This document shows, one piece after another, positions 1-6,716 of a stretch of 26,999 nucleotides of DNA; positions within the stretch are counted from its first letter, which is position 1; each line of letters starts with the position of its first letter. Under the pieces are notes generated by a model. That model had not been told where the DNA came from, searched no databases, and saw only the letters and a list, made by a program, of their open reading frames with translations. A program made the translations under genes and the position numbers. Origin of the DNA: Pseudomonadota bacterium (GTDB lineage: Bacteria; Pseudomonadota; Gammaproteobacteria; Pseudomonadales; Halieaceae); NCBI GenBank assembly GCA_030591305.1, contig JAUVBI010000011.1:1-26999 (forward strand). Direction: 5' to 3'.

Positions 1-342
1 ATCTTTGACCACATCGACGACGCCATAAGGAGCGCCAGAGCGGTACATGAGGCTATCTACTCCGCAGGGCTTATGCTGACCGACGATGAACGGTTTCGAG
101 TGTGTATAGGGCTTGGCTACGGAAAAATGCTGTTCTCGGAAACACTGGAGGGTTACTTCTCGGAAGAGATGAATTTCGCCTCGAAACTGGGTGAGGATAT
201 TGCCGATGGCGATGAGATACTGATAACTAAAAACGCTTACGCCCACGCAAACAAGGATTTACTATTGGGCTTCAGCGAAAGAAAAAGCTGTATTTCCGGC
301 TTGGACCTCTGCTACTACCGGCACCAATTCAATCCGAATTAA
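1..342 (+). CDS. Class III adenylate/guanylate cyclase-like domain protein, 3' end only
   Basis: The reading frame is open from base 1, so the gene begins upstream of the window and only its last 113 codons are here. The stretch RVCIGLGYG followed by NFASKLGEDIADGDEIL resembles the second half of a class III nucleotidyl cyclase catalytic domain, which makes cAMP or cGMP from the triphosphate. In active enzymes this region carries a transition-state Asn and, four residues later, an Arg (NxxxR). Here the Asn is kept but the Arg position is Lys (NFASK), so activity is doubtful. The protein ends about 60 residues after this motif with no further domain. Its stop codon overlaps, by four bases, that of the convergent alcohol dehydrogenase gene. 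The family call is good; catalytic competence cannot be judged without the upstream half. Confidence 0.65.
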   Translation: MFDHIDDAIRSARAVHEAIYSAGLMLTDDERFRVCIGLGYGKMLFSETLEGYFSEEMNFASKLGEDIADGDEILITKNAYAHANKDLLLGFSERKSCISGLDLCYYRHQFNPN

Positions 343-1493
343 TAGGCCGCCGTATAGATAGAGAGGGCGTCTTCAAAATTCACATCCCGGGGGTTATTGA
401 TTAACAGGCGCTGCTGTAACATTGCATCCCGGGCCAGCATTTCCAAATCGCTTTCTTCGACCTTAAGCTCCCGCAGGGTCGCTGGCAGGCTGACATCATC
501 GATGAGTTGACGCAGCGCGGCAATCAGCGCAGCCGTCTTCGCCTCATTACTGCCAACAACAGCTTCACCTATTACAATATCAGCCAGCTCGGCATACAAA
601 TCACTGGCACGGGCCGCGTTAAACTCCAGCACCGATGGCAACACCAGGGAATTACTGAGACCGTGGGGAATGTGGTAGTGCCCACCCAGGGGATAGGCCA
701 GGGCGTGCACCGCTGCCACCGGAGCGTTGGCGAAAGCCTGCCCAGCCAACAAGGCACCTAACAACATATTGCCACGCGCCTTTCGGTTGCCACCGTCGTG
801 CACCGCTGCCCGAATACTGGTAGCCAGTAGTCGCAGCGCCTGGCGCGCCAGGTTGTCCGACAGGGGGTTTTTCTTATGCCGCGATGTATAGGCCTCTATA
901 GCGTGCACCATGGCATCCACACCGGTCATCGCCGTGATGGCAGGCGGTAAACCCAGGGTGAGGTCGGCATCCAGTACAGCGACGTCGGGAAGTAAAATTT
1001 TCGAAGAGACTCCGGCCTTGGTGGTCTCTCCTGTGGTTATCACCGCCACCGGCGTTACTTCCGACCCCGTACCCGCAGTGGTAGGTACCAGAATCAATGG
1101 CAGGCGTTCACCATCTACCTGATCGACGCCGTATAGCTGGGCCAGCGTTTGATCGCCCCCCAGCAACACAGCGGCCACCTTGGCTACATCCATGGAGCTG
1201 CCACCACCTACCGCAATAACGCCGTCAACCTGCCGATCCGCACCCAGTTGCGCAGCTTGTAAAACAACCTCTTCCGGCGGATCCTCTCTTACCCGATCAA
1301 ACATCACCGGTACTACGCCGCCCTCAACCAGAGCGATTCGCACCGGCTCGATCAGTCCGATAGTAACCAGGCCTGGGTCAGTTACCAGCAACGGGCGCTT
1401 TACACCCAGGGATTCACACTGACCTGCAAGGCACAAAGCACTGCCTCCACCACTGATAATGCTCGCAACCGTGTTGAATGCAAAAGGATCCAC
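339..1493 (-). CDS. Iron-containing alcohol dehydrogenase
   Basis: Group III Fe-dependent alcohol dehydrogenase, 384 residues, the usual length. It should oxidise an alcohol (or reduce an aldehyde) with NAD(P). The nucleotide-binding GGGSS is at residues 96-100 and the TAGTGSE motif at 139-145. All four expected metal ligands are present: Asp193 and His197 in GVDAMVHAIEAY, His263 in AVHALAYPLGG, and His277 in HIPHG. The start codon is GTG, nine bases after the stop of the upstream quinone-oxidoreductase gene, with no convincing ribosome-binding site; translational coupling is likely. It is the last gene of the catabolic cluster and could process an alcohol or aldehyde form of the substrate. 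That role is inferred from position only. Confidence 0.9.
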   Translation of the reverse strand: MDPFAFNTVASIISGGGSALCLAGQCESLGVKRPLLVTDPGLVTIGLIEPVRIALVEGGVVPVMFDRVREDPPEEVVLQAAQLGADRQVDGVIAVGGGSSMDVAKVAAVLLGGDQTLAQLYGVDQVDGERLPLILVPTTAGTGSEVTPVAVITTGETTKAGVSSKILLPDVAVLDADLTLGLPPAITAMTGVDAMVHAIEAYTSRHKKNPLSDNLARQALRLLATSIRAAVHDGGNRKARGNMLLGALLAGQAFANAPVAAVHALAYPLGGHYHIPHGLSNSLVLPSVLEFNAARASDLYAELADIVIGEAVVGSNEAKTAALIAALRQLIDDVSLPATLRELKVEESDLEMLARDAMLQQRLLINNPRDVNFEDALSIYTAAY

Positions 1494-1502
1494 TAGCTGT
1501 GT

Positions 1503-2486
1503 TCAGTCGGAGAAGTTCATGATGACCTTGCCCCGGGCACGGCGCTCAATCAAACAATTGAAGGCGTCCTCGTATTGGTCAATCGTGAAGCTGTCGGTAA
1601 CCACCGGACTGATCTCTCCCTCTGCAAACATTTGCCAGAGTTCCTCAATGTTTTTCAGGTTTTCTGCAGGCTCCTCACCCGCGAACCTGCCCCAGAACAC
1701 ACCCACAATCGAACAGCCCTTAAGTAGCGTAAGGTTCAGAGGAGTTTTCGGAATAGGACCACTGGCAAAACCAATGACAAGATAACGACCCTTCCAGGCC
1801 ATACCACGGATAGCGGGTTCGGCGTAATCGCCGCCCACGGGATCATAGACCACATCCACACCCTTGCCGTCAGTCAGTTCCTTAATCGTTTCCTTGAGGG
1901 AAACTTCGTTGTAATTAATCACCTCATCGGCACCCAGGGATTTGCACAACTCCAACTTCTCTGGCGTGCTGGCCGCGGCGATCACTCGCGCGCCCATCAA
2001 TTTCCCCAACTCTATAGCTGTGGTTCCGACACCACCCGCAGCACCCAGCACAAGCAAGGTCTCTCCCGCTTTCAGCTCGGCACGCTGCTTCAAAGCGTAG
2101 TAGGAAGTAAAGTAGGTGATACTGATGCCCGCTGCCTGCTCAAAGCTCAAGCCCTCCGGCACGGGATACACCGCCATCTCATGGGCTGCAATCCTTTCGC
2201 AAAAAGCGCCGGAGGCACCCATAGACAAGACCTTGTCACCCACCTTGTAACGGGTCACTTTTTCACCCACAGCAGCCACCACACCGGAGCACTCACCCCC
2301 GGGGATAAAGGGCATATCTGGCTGGAACTGATACTTGCCCTGGATAATCAACACATCGGGGAAATTGAGTCCCGCCGCTTTCACATCAATTAAAACATCA
2401 TTCTCACCCAGCTCCGGTTCGGGCCAGTTATCAACTAGTTCCAGCTTGTCTGCCAGACCGTGCTCTTTGCATGTCAGTGCTTTCAT
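1503..2486 (-). CDS. Quinone oxidoreductase-like medium-chain dehydrogenase (NADPH:quinone reductase family)
   Basis: Zinc-free member of the medium-chain dehydrogenase/reductase superfamily, 327 residues. The N-terminal GroES-like domain contains AAGLNFPDVLIIQGKY and PFIPGGECSGVV. The Rossmann domain has LGAAGGVGTTAIELGK (residues 147-162), typical of NADPH-binding quinone or enoyl reductases. The cysteine cluster of the structural zinc site in classical alcohol dehydrogenases is absent. The start is well supported by AGGGGAAA just upstream of the ATG. A GC-rich hairpin (2508-2527) lies in the gap between this gene and the upstream thiolase. In such clusters these enzymes often reduce an alpha,beta-unsaturated acyl-CoA or a quinone; the substrate here is unknown. 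Confidence 0.9.
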   Translation of the reverse strand: MKALTCKEHGLADKLELVDNWPEPELGENDVLIDVKAAGLNFPDVLIIQGKYQFQPDMPFIPGGECSGVVAAVGEKVTRYKVGDKVLSMGASGAFCERIAAHEMAVYPVPEGLSFEQAAGISITYFTSYYALKQRAELKAGETLLVLGAAGGVGTTAIELGKLMGARVIAAASTPEKLELCKSLGADEVINYNEVSLKETIKELTDGKGVDVVYDPVGGDYAEPAIRGMAWKGRYLVIGFASGPIPKTPLNLTLLKGCSIVGVFWGRFAGEEPAENLKNIEELWQMFAEGEISPVVTDSFTIDQYEDAFNCLIERRARGKVIMNFSD

Positions 2487-2507
2487 TTGTTTCCCCTGAA
2501 CATAATT

Positions 2508-2527
2508 ACGGCGCCCACAGGCGCCGT
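2508..2527 (-). promoter_or_regulatory. Perfect GC-rich hairpin in an intra-operon gap
   Basis: ACGGCGCC and GGCGCCGT form an eight-base perfect stem around a CACA loop, 22 bases upstream of the quinone oxidoreductase start codon. On the gene-sense strand it is followed by AATTATG rather than a T-run, so it does not look like an intrinsic terminator. It could be an mRNA processing or stabilising element that sets different levels of thiolase and downstream enzymes. Confidence 0.4.
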
Positions 2528-2545
2528 ATATTTATAGACCATGTG

Positions 2546-3724
2546 CTACGCGACTTCAAATAAACCCGCCGCACCCATGCCGCCGCCAACACACATGGTA
2601 ATCACCACGTATTTAACACCCCGGCGATTGCCCTCGCTAAGAGCATGACCAATCATGCGCGAACCACTCATGCCGTAGGGATGGCCCACTGAAATGGCAC
2701 CACCGTTCACATTCAGCTTGTCATTGTCGATACCCAGCCTGTCACGGCAGTATATAACCTGCACTGCAAAAGCCTCGTTCAGCTCCCACAGGCCGATGTC
2801 GTCAACACTCAAGCCATGTGCCTTCAACAGCTTGGGCACAGCAAACACCGGGCCGATACCCATCTCATCGGGCTCACAGCCTGCCACAGCAATGCCGCGA
2901 TAGATGCCCAGGGGCTCCAGGCCTTCCTGCTCTGCCACTTTGGCACCCATGACGACCTGTGCAGAGGAGGCATCTGACAACTGCGAGGCGTTACCGGCAG
3001 TGATGGTTCCACCTTCGATAACTGTCTTCAGTCCAGCCAGTGCCTCGGGAGTGGTGGCACGCAGCCCTTCGTCCTTGCTCACTGTGGCTTCTACCTCGGA
3101 AGCATTGCCAGTTTCCTTATCCCACACAGTGCGTTTACAAGTAACATCTACCAGCTCATCGTCAAACTTACCGGCCTCATAAGCAGCCGCGGTGCGCGCC
3201 TGGGATTGGGCGCCATACTCGTCCATGGCCTCTCGGCTAATGTCGTAGCGCTTGGCCACAACCTCGGCGGTTTGCAACATGGGCATAAAGAAGTTCGGCG
3301 CTATAGCCATCAACTCTTCATCAACCATACGATGCAGGTTCATATGTTCATTCTGCACCAGGGAGATTGACTCGAGGCCGCCACCGACCACGCAATCCAT
3401 ACCGTCGTACATCACCTGCTTGGCGGCAGTTGCCACTGCCATCAAGCCGGAGGAACACTGACGGTCCAGGGTCATACCGGACACTGTCACCGGCAGGCCG
3501 GCACGCAGGGCAACTTGACGGGCAATGTTACTGCCTGTTGCGCCCTGTTGCAGCGCACTACCCATAATTACGTCGTCCACTCTCGCCGGATCAATACCGG
3601 CACGCTTTACCGCTTCGGCAACCGAGGCCGCACCCAGAGAGGCACCGGCCAAATTGTTAAAACCACCACGATAAGCCTTGGCGATGGGTGTACGGGCCGT
3701 CGATACAATAACTGCTTCTTTCAT
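2546..3724 (-). CDS. Acetyl-CoA C-acyltransferase (thiolase)
   Basis: Thiolase of 392 residues, cleaving a 3-ketoacyl-CoA with CoA in the last step of beta-oxidation. With the ATG at 3724 as start, the nucleophilic cysteine is Cys90 in [11 protein letters not shown]. The NEAFA motif is near 315-319, the catalytic His347 is in [14 protein letters not shown], and the second catalytic cysteine is Cys377 in [12 protein letters not shown]. All are intact. A GTG codon lies immediately before this ATG, but AGGAG is seven bases from the ATG, which is therefore preferred. It sits directly after the short-chain dehydrogenase gene that would supply its ketoacyl substrate. The sequence alone does not separate biosynthetic from degradative thiolases; the context says degradative. 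Confidence 0.94.
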   Translation of the reverse strand: MKEAVIVSTARTPIAKAYRGGFNNLAGASLGAASVAEAVKRAGIDPARVDDVIMGSALQQGATGSNIARQVALRAGLPVTVSGMTLDRQCSSGLMAVATAAKQVMYDGMDCVVGGGLESISLVQNEHMNLHRMVDEELMAIAPNFFMPMLQTAEVVAKRYDISREAMDEYGAQSQARTAAAYEAGKFDDELVDVTCKRTVWDKETGNASEVEATVSKDEGLRATTPEALAGLKTVIEGGTITAGNASQLSDASSAQVVMGAKVAEQEGLEPLGIYRGIAVAGCEPDEMGIGPVFAVPKLLKAHGLSVDDIGLWELNEAFAVQVIYCRDRLGIDNDKLNVNGGAISVGHPYGMSGSRMIGHALSEGNRRGVKYVVITMCVGGGMGAAGLFEVA

Positions 3725-3739
3725 CACAATTCTCCTTTG

Positions 3740-4660
3740 TTAGTCGAGCTTGATGCCCAGGCCTGCGGAAGCCAGGGTCAGCATTTTAAAGGTCTGCTCA
3801 AAACCGGCATTAGGCGCATTCTCGCCCTCGGTCGCACTAATGGTACCCCAGTTAGCGGCAATGCCATCGGGTGTCTGGTCTTCGGGCTTGAGCCACATGC
3901 CTGGAGACTCTACAAGCCGCGTGACAGCAAAGGAGCCAGCGCCTGCAGCCAGTATGGCGCGGGTAGGCGCGTCTTCGCTTACCAGGAACAGAACTGCGGG
4001 TGTTACTGTTTCTGGCGTCAGCAACTCAAAGGCCTTCTCGGGTATCAGGCCTTCGGTCATGCGTGTTCCCGCAGTAGGCGCCAGTGCGTTGACCTTGATG
4101 TCATACTTGGCACCCTCCAGGCACAGGGTATTCATCAGGCCCAGAACACCCATTTTGGCAGAACCGTAGTTGGTCTGGCCAAAGTTGCCGTACATGCCGC
4201 TGGATGAAGTTGTGACAACGATCCGGCCATAGCCCTGATCGCGCATAATGTCCCAGCAGGCCTTGCTACAGTTAACCGTACCCATCAGGTGTACATCCAA
4301 CACCAGTTTGAAGTCATCCAGGGTGCCCTTGGTAAAACTTTTATCCCGTAAAATTCCGGCATTGTTGACCAGGATATCCACCCTGCCCCAGGCATCCATG
4401 GTTTGCTTGACCATGGCTTCAACTTCGTCGTACTTGGCGACATTGGCACCGTTGGCTATGGCCTCACCACCCATTGCCTCAATTTCTGCAACCACTGAAA
4501 GCGCCGCCTCACTGGAACCACCGGACCCATCTTTGCTGCCGCCCAGATCGTTGATTACCACTTTCGCACCGCGTTTTGCCAACTCTATGGCGTGACTGCG
4601 CCCCAAACCCTGGCCTGCGCCGGTAACAATGGCAACCTTGCCGTCATAACGAATAGTCAT
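3740..4660 (-). CDS. Short-chain dehydrogenase, MFE-2-like (3R)-hydroxyacyl-CoA dehydrogenase
   Basis: Classical-fold SDR of 306 residues that closely resembles the N-terminal dehydrogenase domain of peroxisomal multifunctional enzyme 2 (17-beta-HSD type 4). The cofactor motif TGAGQGLGR is at 13-21, VVINDLGG at 34-41 (the Asp suggests NAD) and NNAGILRDKSF at 99-109. The catalytic Tyr165 and Lys169 are in NYGSAK, with the serine cluster TSSSG at 151-155. As in MFE-2, the stretch before the active site reads DVHLMG and YGNFGQTNY. It should oxidise (3R)-hydroxyacyl-CoA to ketoacyl-CoA. The gene lies between the MaoC hydratase and the thiolase, so hydratase and dehydrogenase, fused in MFE-2, are encoded here as separate neighbours. 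Confidence 0.92.
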   Translation of the reverse strand: MTIRYDGKVAIVTGAGQGLGRSHAIELAKRGAKVVINDLGGSKDGSGGSSEAALSVVAEIEAMGGEAIANGANVAKYDEVEAMVKQTMDAWGRVDILVNNAGILRDKSFTKGTLDDFKLVLDVHLMGTVNCSKACWDIMRDQGYGRIVVTTSSSGMYGNFGQTNYGSAKMGVLGLMNTLCLEGAKYDIKVNALAPTAGTRMTEGLIPEKAFELLTPETVTPAVLFLVSEDAPTRAILAAGAGSFAVTRLVESPGMWLKPEDQTPDGIAANWGTISATEGENAPNAGFEQTFKMLTLASAGLGIKLD

Positions 4661-4716
4661 TGTTCAAAATCCTCTATCAAATAAGAAAAGTGGTTAATGC
4701 TGTGTACGTTTCGATA

Positions 4717-5181
4717 TTAGCCGACGATGATCATGGCCAGCCACTCGGCAACCAGTGCAGGTGTTTCTTCACCCTCAATTTCAACCGAAATACCCTGCTT
4801 GATCAAAAAGCGGTTATCGTCTTTCTGGTCGATGTCCAGAATTTCAACGTGGGCCCGGATCCGTTTACCCATCTTTACGGGAGCCAGAAACCGTACCTTG
4901 TCAAAGCCGTAGTTCAGCCCCATCACCACATTCTCGGGCATGATGGCGCTGTCTTCACACATTTTCACCAGCATCGAAAGTGTGAGGAAGCCATGGGCGA
5001 TAGTGCCGCCAAAAGGCGTTTGCGCCGCTCGTTCGGCATCTACGTGAATAAACTGGTGGTCCTCGGTACAGTCAGCAAAGGTATTAATGCGCTCCTGGGG
5101 CATTTCACTCCAGGCGCCAGGCTCAAATTTAGTACCAATTTGATTCAGGATTTCATCTTTGGATACAACTTTCAATGTCAT
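4717..5181 (-). CDS. MaoC-family (R)-specific enoyl-CoA hydratase
   Basis: Single hot-dog-fold MaoC-like hydratase, 154 residues. The hydratase-2 active-site pair appears as Asp41 and His46 in EDHQFIHVD, and the downstream PFGGTIAHGFLTLSM matches the conserved oxyanion region. These enzymes hydrate trans-2-enoyl-CoA to (3R)-hydroxyacyl-CoA, which fits the MFE-2-like dehydrogenase next door. The start is set by GGAGG about eight bases before the ATG. It is the first gene of the second transcription unit. Its roughly 150-base predicted leader contains an inverted-repeat element (5206-5229) downstream of a promoter with a palindromic operator. No crotonase-type hydratase is visible in the window, so this gene probably supplies the hydration step. 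Confidence 0.92.
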   Translation of the reverse strand: MTLKVVSKDEILNQIGTKFEPGAWSEMPQERINTFADCTEDHQFIHVDAERAAQTPFGGTIAHGFLTLSMLVKMCEDSAIMPENVVMGLNYGFDKVRFLAPVKMGKRIRAHVEILDIDQKDDNRFLIKQGISVEIEGEETPALVAEWLAMIIVG

Positions 5182-5205
5182 TGTTGTGACCTCCGGTATT
5201 TTGAT

Positions 5206-5229
5206 GTCATTCCCGCGCAGGCGGGAATC
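5206..5229. repeat. REP/dRS3-like palindromic repeat (GTCATTCCCGC...GCGGGAATC)
   Basis: ATTCCCGC and GCGGGAAT form a perfect eight-base inverted repeat around GCAG. The unit looks like the short dispersed extragenic repeats known from many Proteobacteria, including the dRS3-type elements of Neisseria. It lies in the predicted leader of the MaoC transcript, 25-48 bases before the start codon. I see no second copy in this window, so the assignment as a dispersed repeat rests on general resemblance. Confidence 0.5.
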
Positions 5230-5337
5230 TTGAATTTTTAGCTAGCGCAGCATTTTTAGTTTGCTACCTGAGCGGTAATCTGGCACCCCGGAATAACGTC
5301 AAGTGCAGATGCTGCCAGCGATCAAAAAGGGAATTTG

Positions 5338-5366
5338 AACATACAGTATGTATTTAATACTTTCAA
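5338..5366 (-). promoter_or_regulatory. Promoter with palindromic operator for the maoC-SDR-thiolase-QOR-ADH unit
   Basis: Read toward maoC, TTGAAA (bases 5361-5366) and TATGTT (5338-5343) are separated by exactly 17 bases and resemble sigma-70 -35 and -10 boxes. A 13-base palindrome, ACATACAGTATGT (5339-5351), overlaps the -10 box, so a bound protein would be expected to block the promoter. A second symmetric element, ATACTT-GA-AAGTAT on the sense strand, surrounds the -35 box. The arrangement is repeated almost base for base at 10,880-10,908 in front of the first unit, with the same spacing. The predicted transcript leader is about 150 bases. Confidence 0.6.
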
Positions 5367-5425
5367 GTATATTCATGAAGTGAGGCCGCCTGTCAGCCCA
5401 GTGCTGGCAGGTGGTGTTTGAAACC

Positions 5426-6676
5426 CTAACCGTCGCGAAAAGTGGCGTTAACCTCAGTCTGCGCGGCGTACTGCTTTAACTCGTGACGCCCCACAACCAT
5501 ACGGTGAACGGCATCCGGGCCATCGGCAAGACGCAGGGTACGCTGTGCCATGTACATGCCAGCCAACGGTGTATCCTGGGAAATACCCAATGCACCAAAC
5601 ATCTGAATGGCCTCATCTACTATGCGAATGGAGATATTAGGCACTGCCGTCTTGATCATGGATATCCAGATGCGCGCCTCTTTCGGGTCGGTATTATCCA
5701 TCATCCAGGCTGTCTTCAAGGTGAGTAGACGACCCATTTCGATATCCATCCGAGCATTGGCGATGATATCTATATTGCCACCCAATTTAGCCAGTGGCCT
5801 GCCAAAAGCTGTGCGTGATAGAGAGCGCTCACAGAGCAACTTCAGTGCCTTCTCAGCAGCGCCAATAGCCCGCATACAATGGTGAATACGGCCCGGACCC
5901 AAACGCCCCTGGGAAATCTCAAAGCCACGACCGGAACCCAGGATGATATTGTCCTTGGGCACTCTCACATTGGTGTAGCGCTGGTGCATATGGCCATGGG
6001 GGGCATCATCCATAGAAAAAACATTCATCGCCCGCAGGTTCTCCACCCCCGGTGTATCCATGGGTACCAGAATTTGCGACTGCTGCACGTGTTTGGCTGC
6101 ATCCGGCTCGGTTTTCACCATAACAATCATAATTTTACAGCGCGGGTCTCCGGCTCCGGAGATATAATGCTTCTCACCGTTGATAACCCACTCGTCGCCG
6201 TCCAACTCAGCGTGGGTACTGATATTGGTCGCATCCGAGGAGGCGACATTGGGCTCGGTCATGGCATAGGCAGAGCGAATTTCACCATTCATCAGGGGCT
6301 CTAGCCACTGTTTTTTCTGTGCCTCGGTACCGTATTTGTGTATCACTTCCATGTTTCCCGTGTCGGGGGCAGAACAGTTAAATATCTCTGCAGCGATATG
6401 GGACTTGCCCATCTCCTCCGCCAGGTGGGCGTACTCAACCGTACTGAGGCCGGACCCTGCATCGCCATCGGTGAGAAAGAAGTTCCACAGGCCTTTTGCC
6501 CTGGCCTTCTCCTTCAAGCCTTCGCGAATTTCAGTTTGCCGGTCGGTATACTGCCAGCGGTCTCCTACGCCTATCTCCGCGAGAAATTCACCTTCCAGGG
6601 GCATAATTTCAGTGTCGATAAAATTCTTCACTTCTTCCAGCAAAGGCCGGACGTTGTCGCTGATTCCCAGATCCAT
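5426..6676 (-). CDS. Acyl-CoA dehydrogenase, ACAD10/11-like
   Basis: Flavin-dependent acyl-CoA dehydrogenase of 416 residues introducing the alpha,beta double bond into an acyl-CoA. The stretch AMTEPNVASSDATN, the HYISGAGDPRCK region and the C-terminal RLADGPDAVHR resemble the ACAD10/ACAD11 group. At the place where medium-chain enzymes carry the catalytic Glu (YEGT) it has Asp (ADGP), a group trait as far as I recall. Human ACAD11 is reported to act in 4-hydroxy-acid catabolism, so an unusual or substituted acyl chain is possible. GAGGAGA upstream of the ATG supports the start. It ends the first transcription unit; the next promoter lies immediately beyond its stop. Confidence 0.92.
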   Translation of the reverse strand: MDLGISDNVRPLLEEVKNFIDTEIMPLEGEFLAEIGVGDRWQYTDRQTEIREGLKEKARAKGLWNFFLTDGDAGSGLSTVEYAHLAEEMGKSHIAAEIFNCSAPDTGNMEVIHKYGTEAQKKQWLEPLMNGEIRSAYAMTEPNVASSDATNISTHAELDGDEWVINGEKHYISGAGDPRCKIMIVMVKTEPDAAKHVQQSQILVPMDTPGVENLRAMNVFSMDDAPHGHMHQRYTNVRVPKDNIILGSGRGFEISQGRLGPGRIHHCMRAIGAAEKALKLLCERSLSRTAFGRPLAKLGGNIDIIANARMDIEMGRLLTLKTAWMMDNTDPKEARIWISMIKTAVPNISIRIVDEAIQMFGALGISQDTPLAGMYMAQRTLRLADGPDAVHRMVVGRHELKQYAAQTEVNATFRDG

Positions 6677-6716
6677 TTATATTCTCCTCAGTCTGTATGG
6701 CTAGTTTGCTATTAGA

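Noticed and set aside
3515..4207. A 230-codon open frame on the plus strand opposite the thiolase and short-chain dehydrogenase genes
   Set aside because: It runs antisense to two clearly conserved genes, spans their junction and its translation shows no domain pattern.
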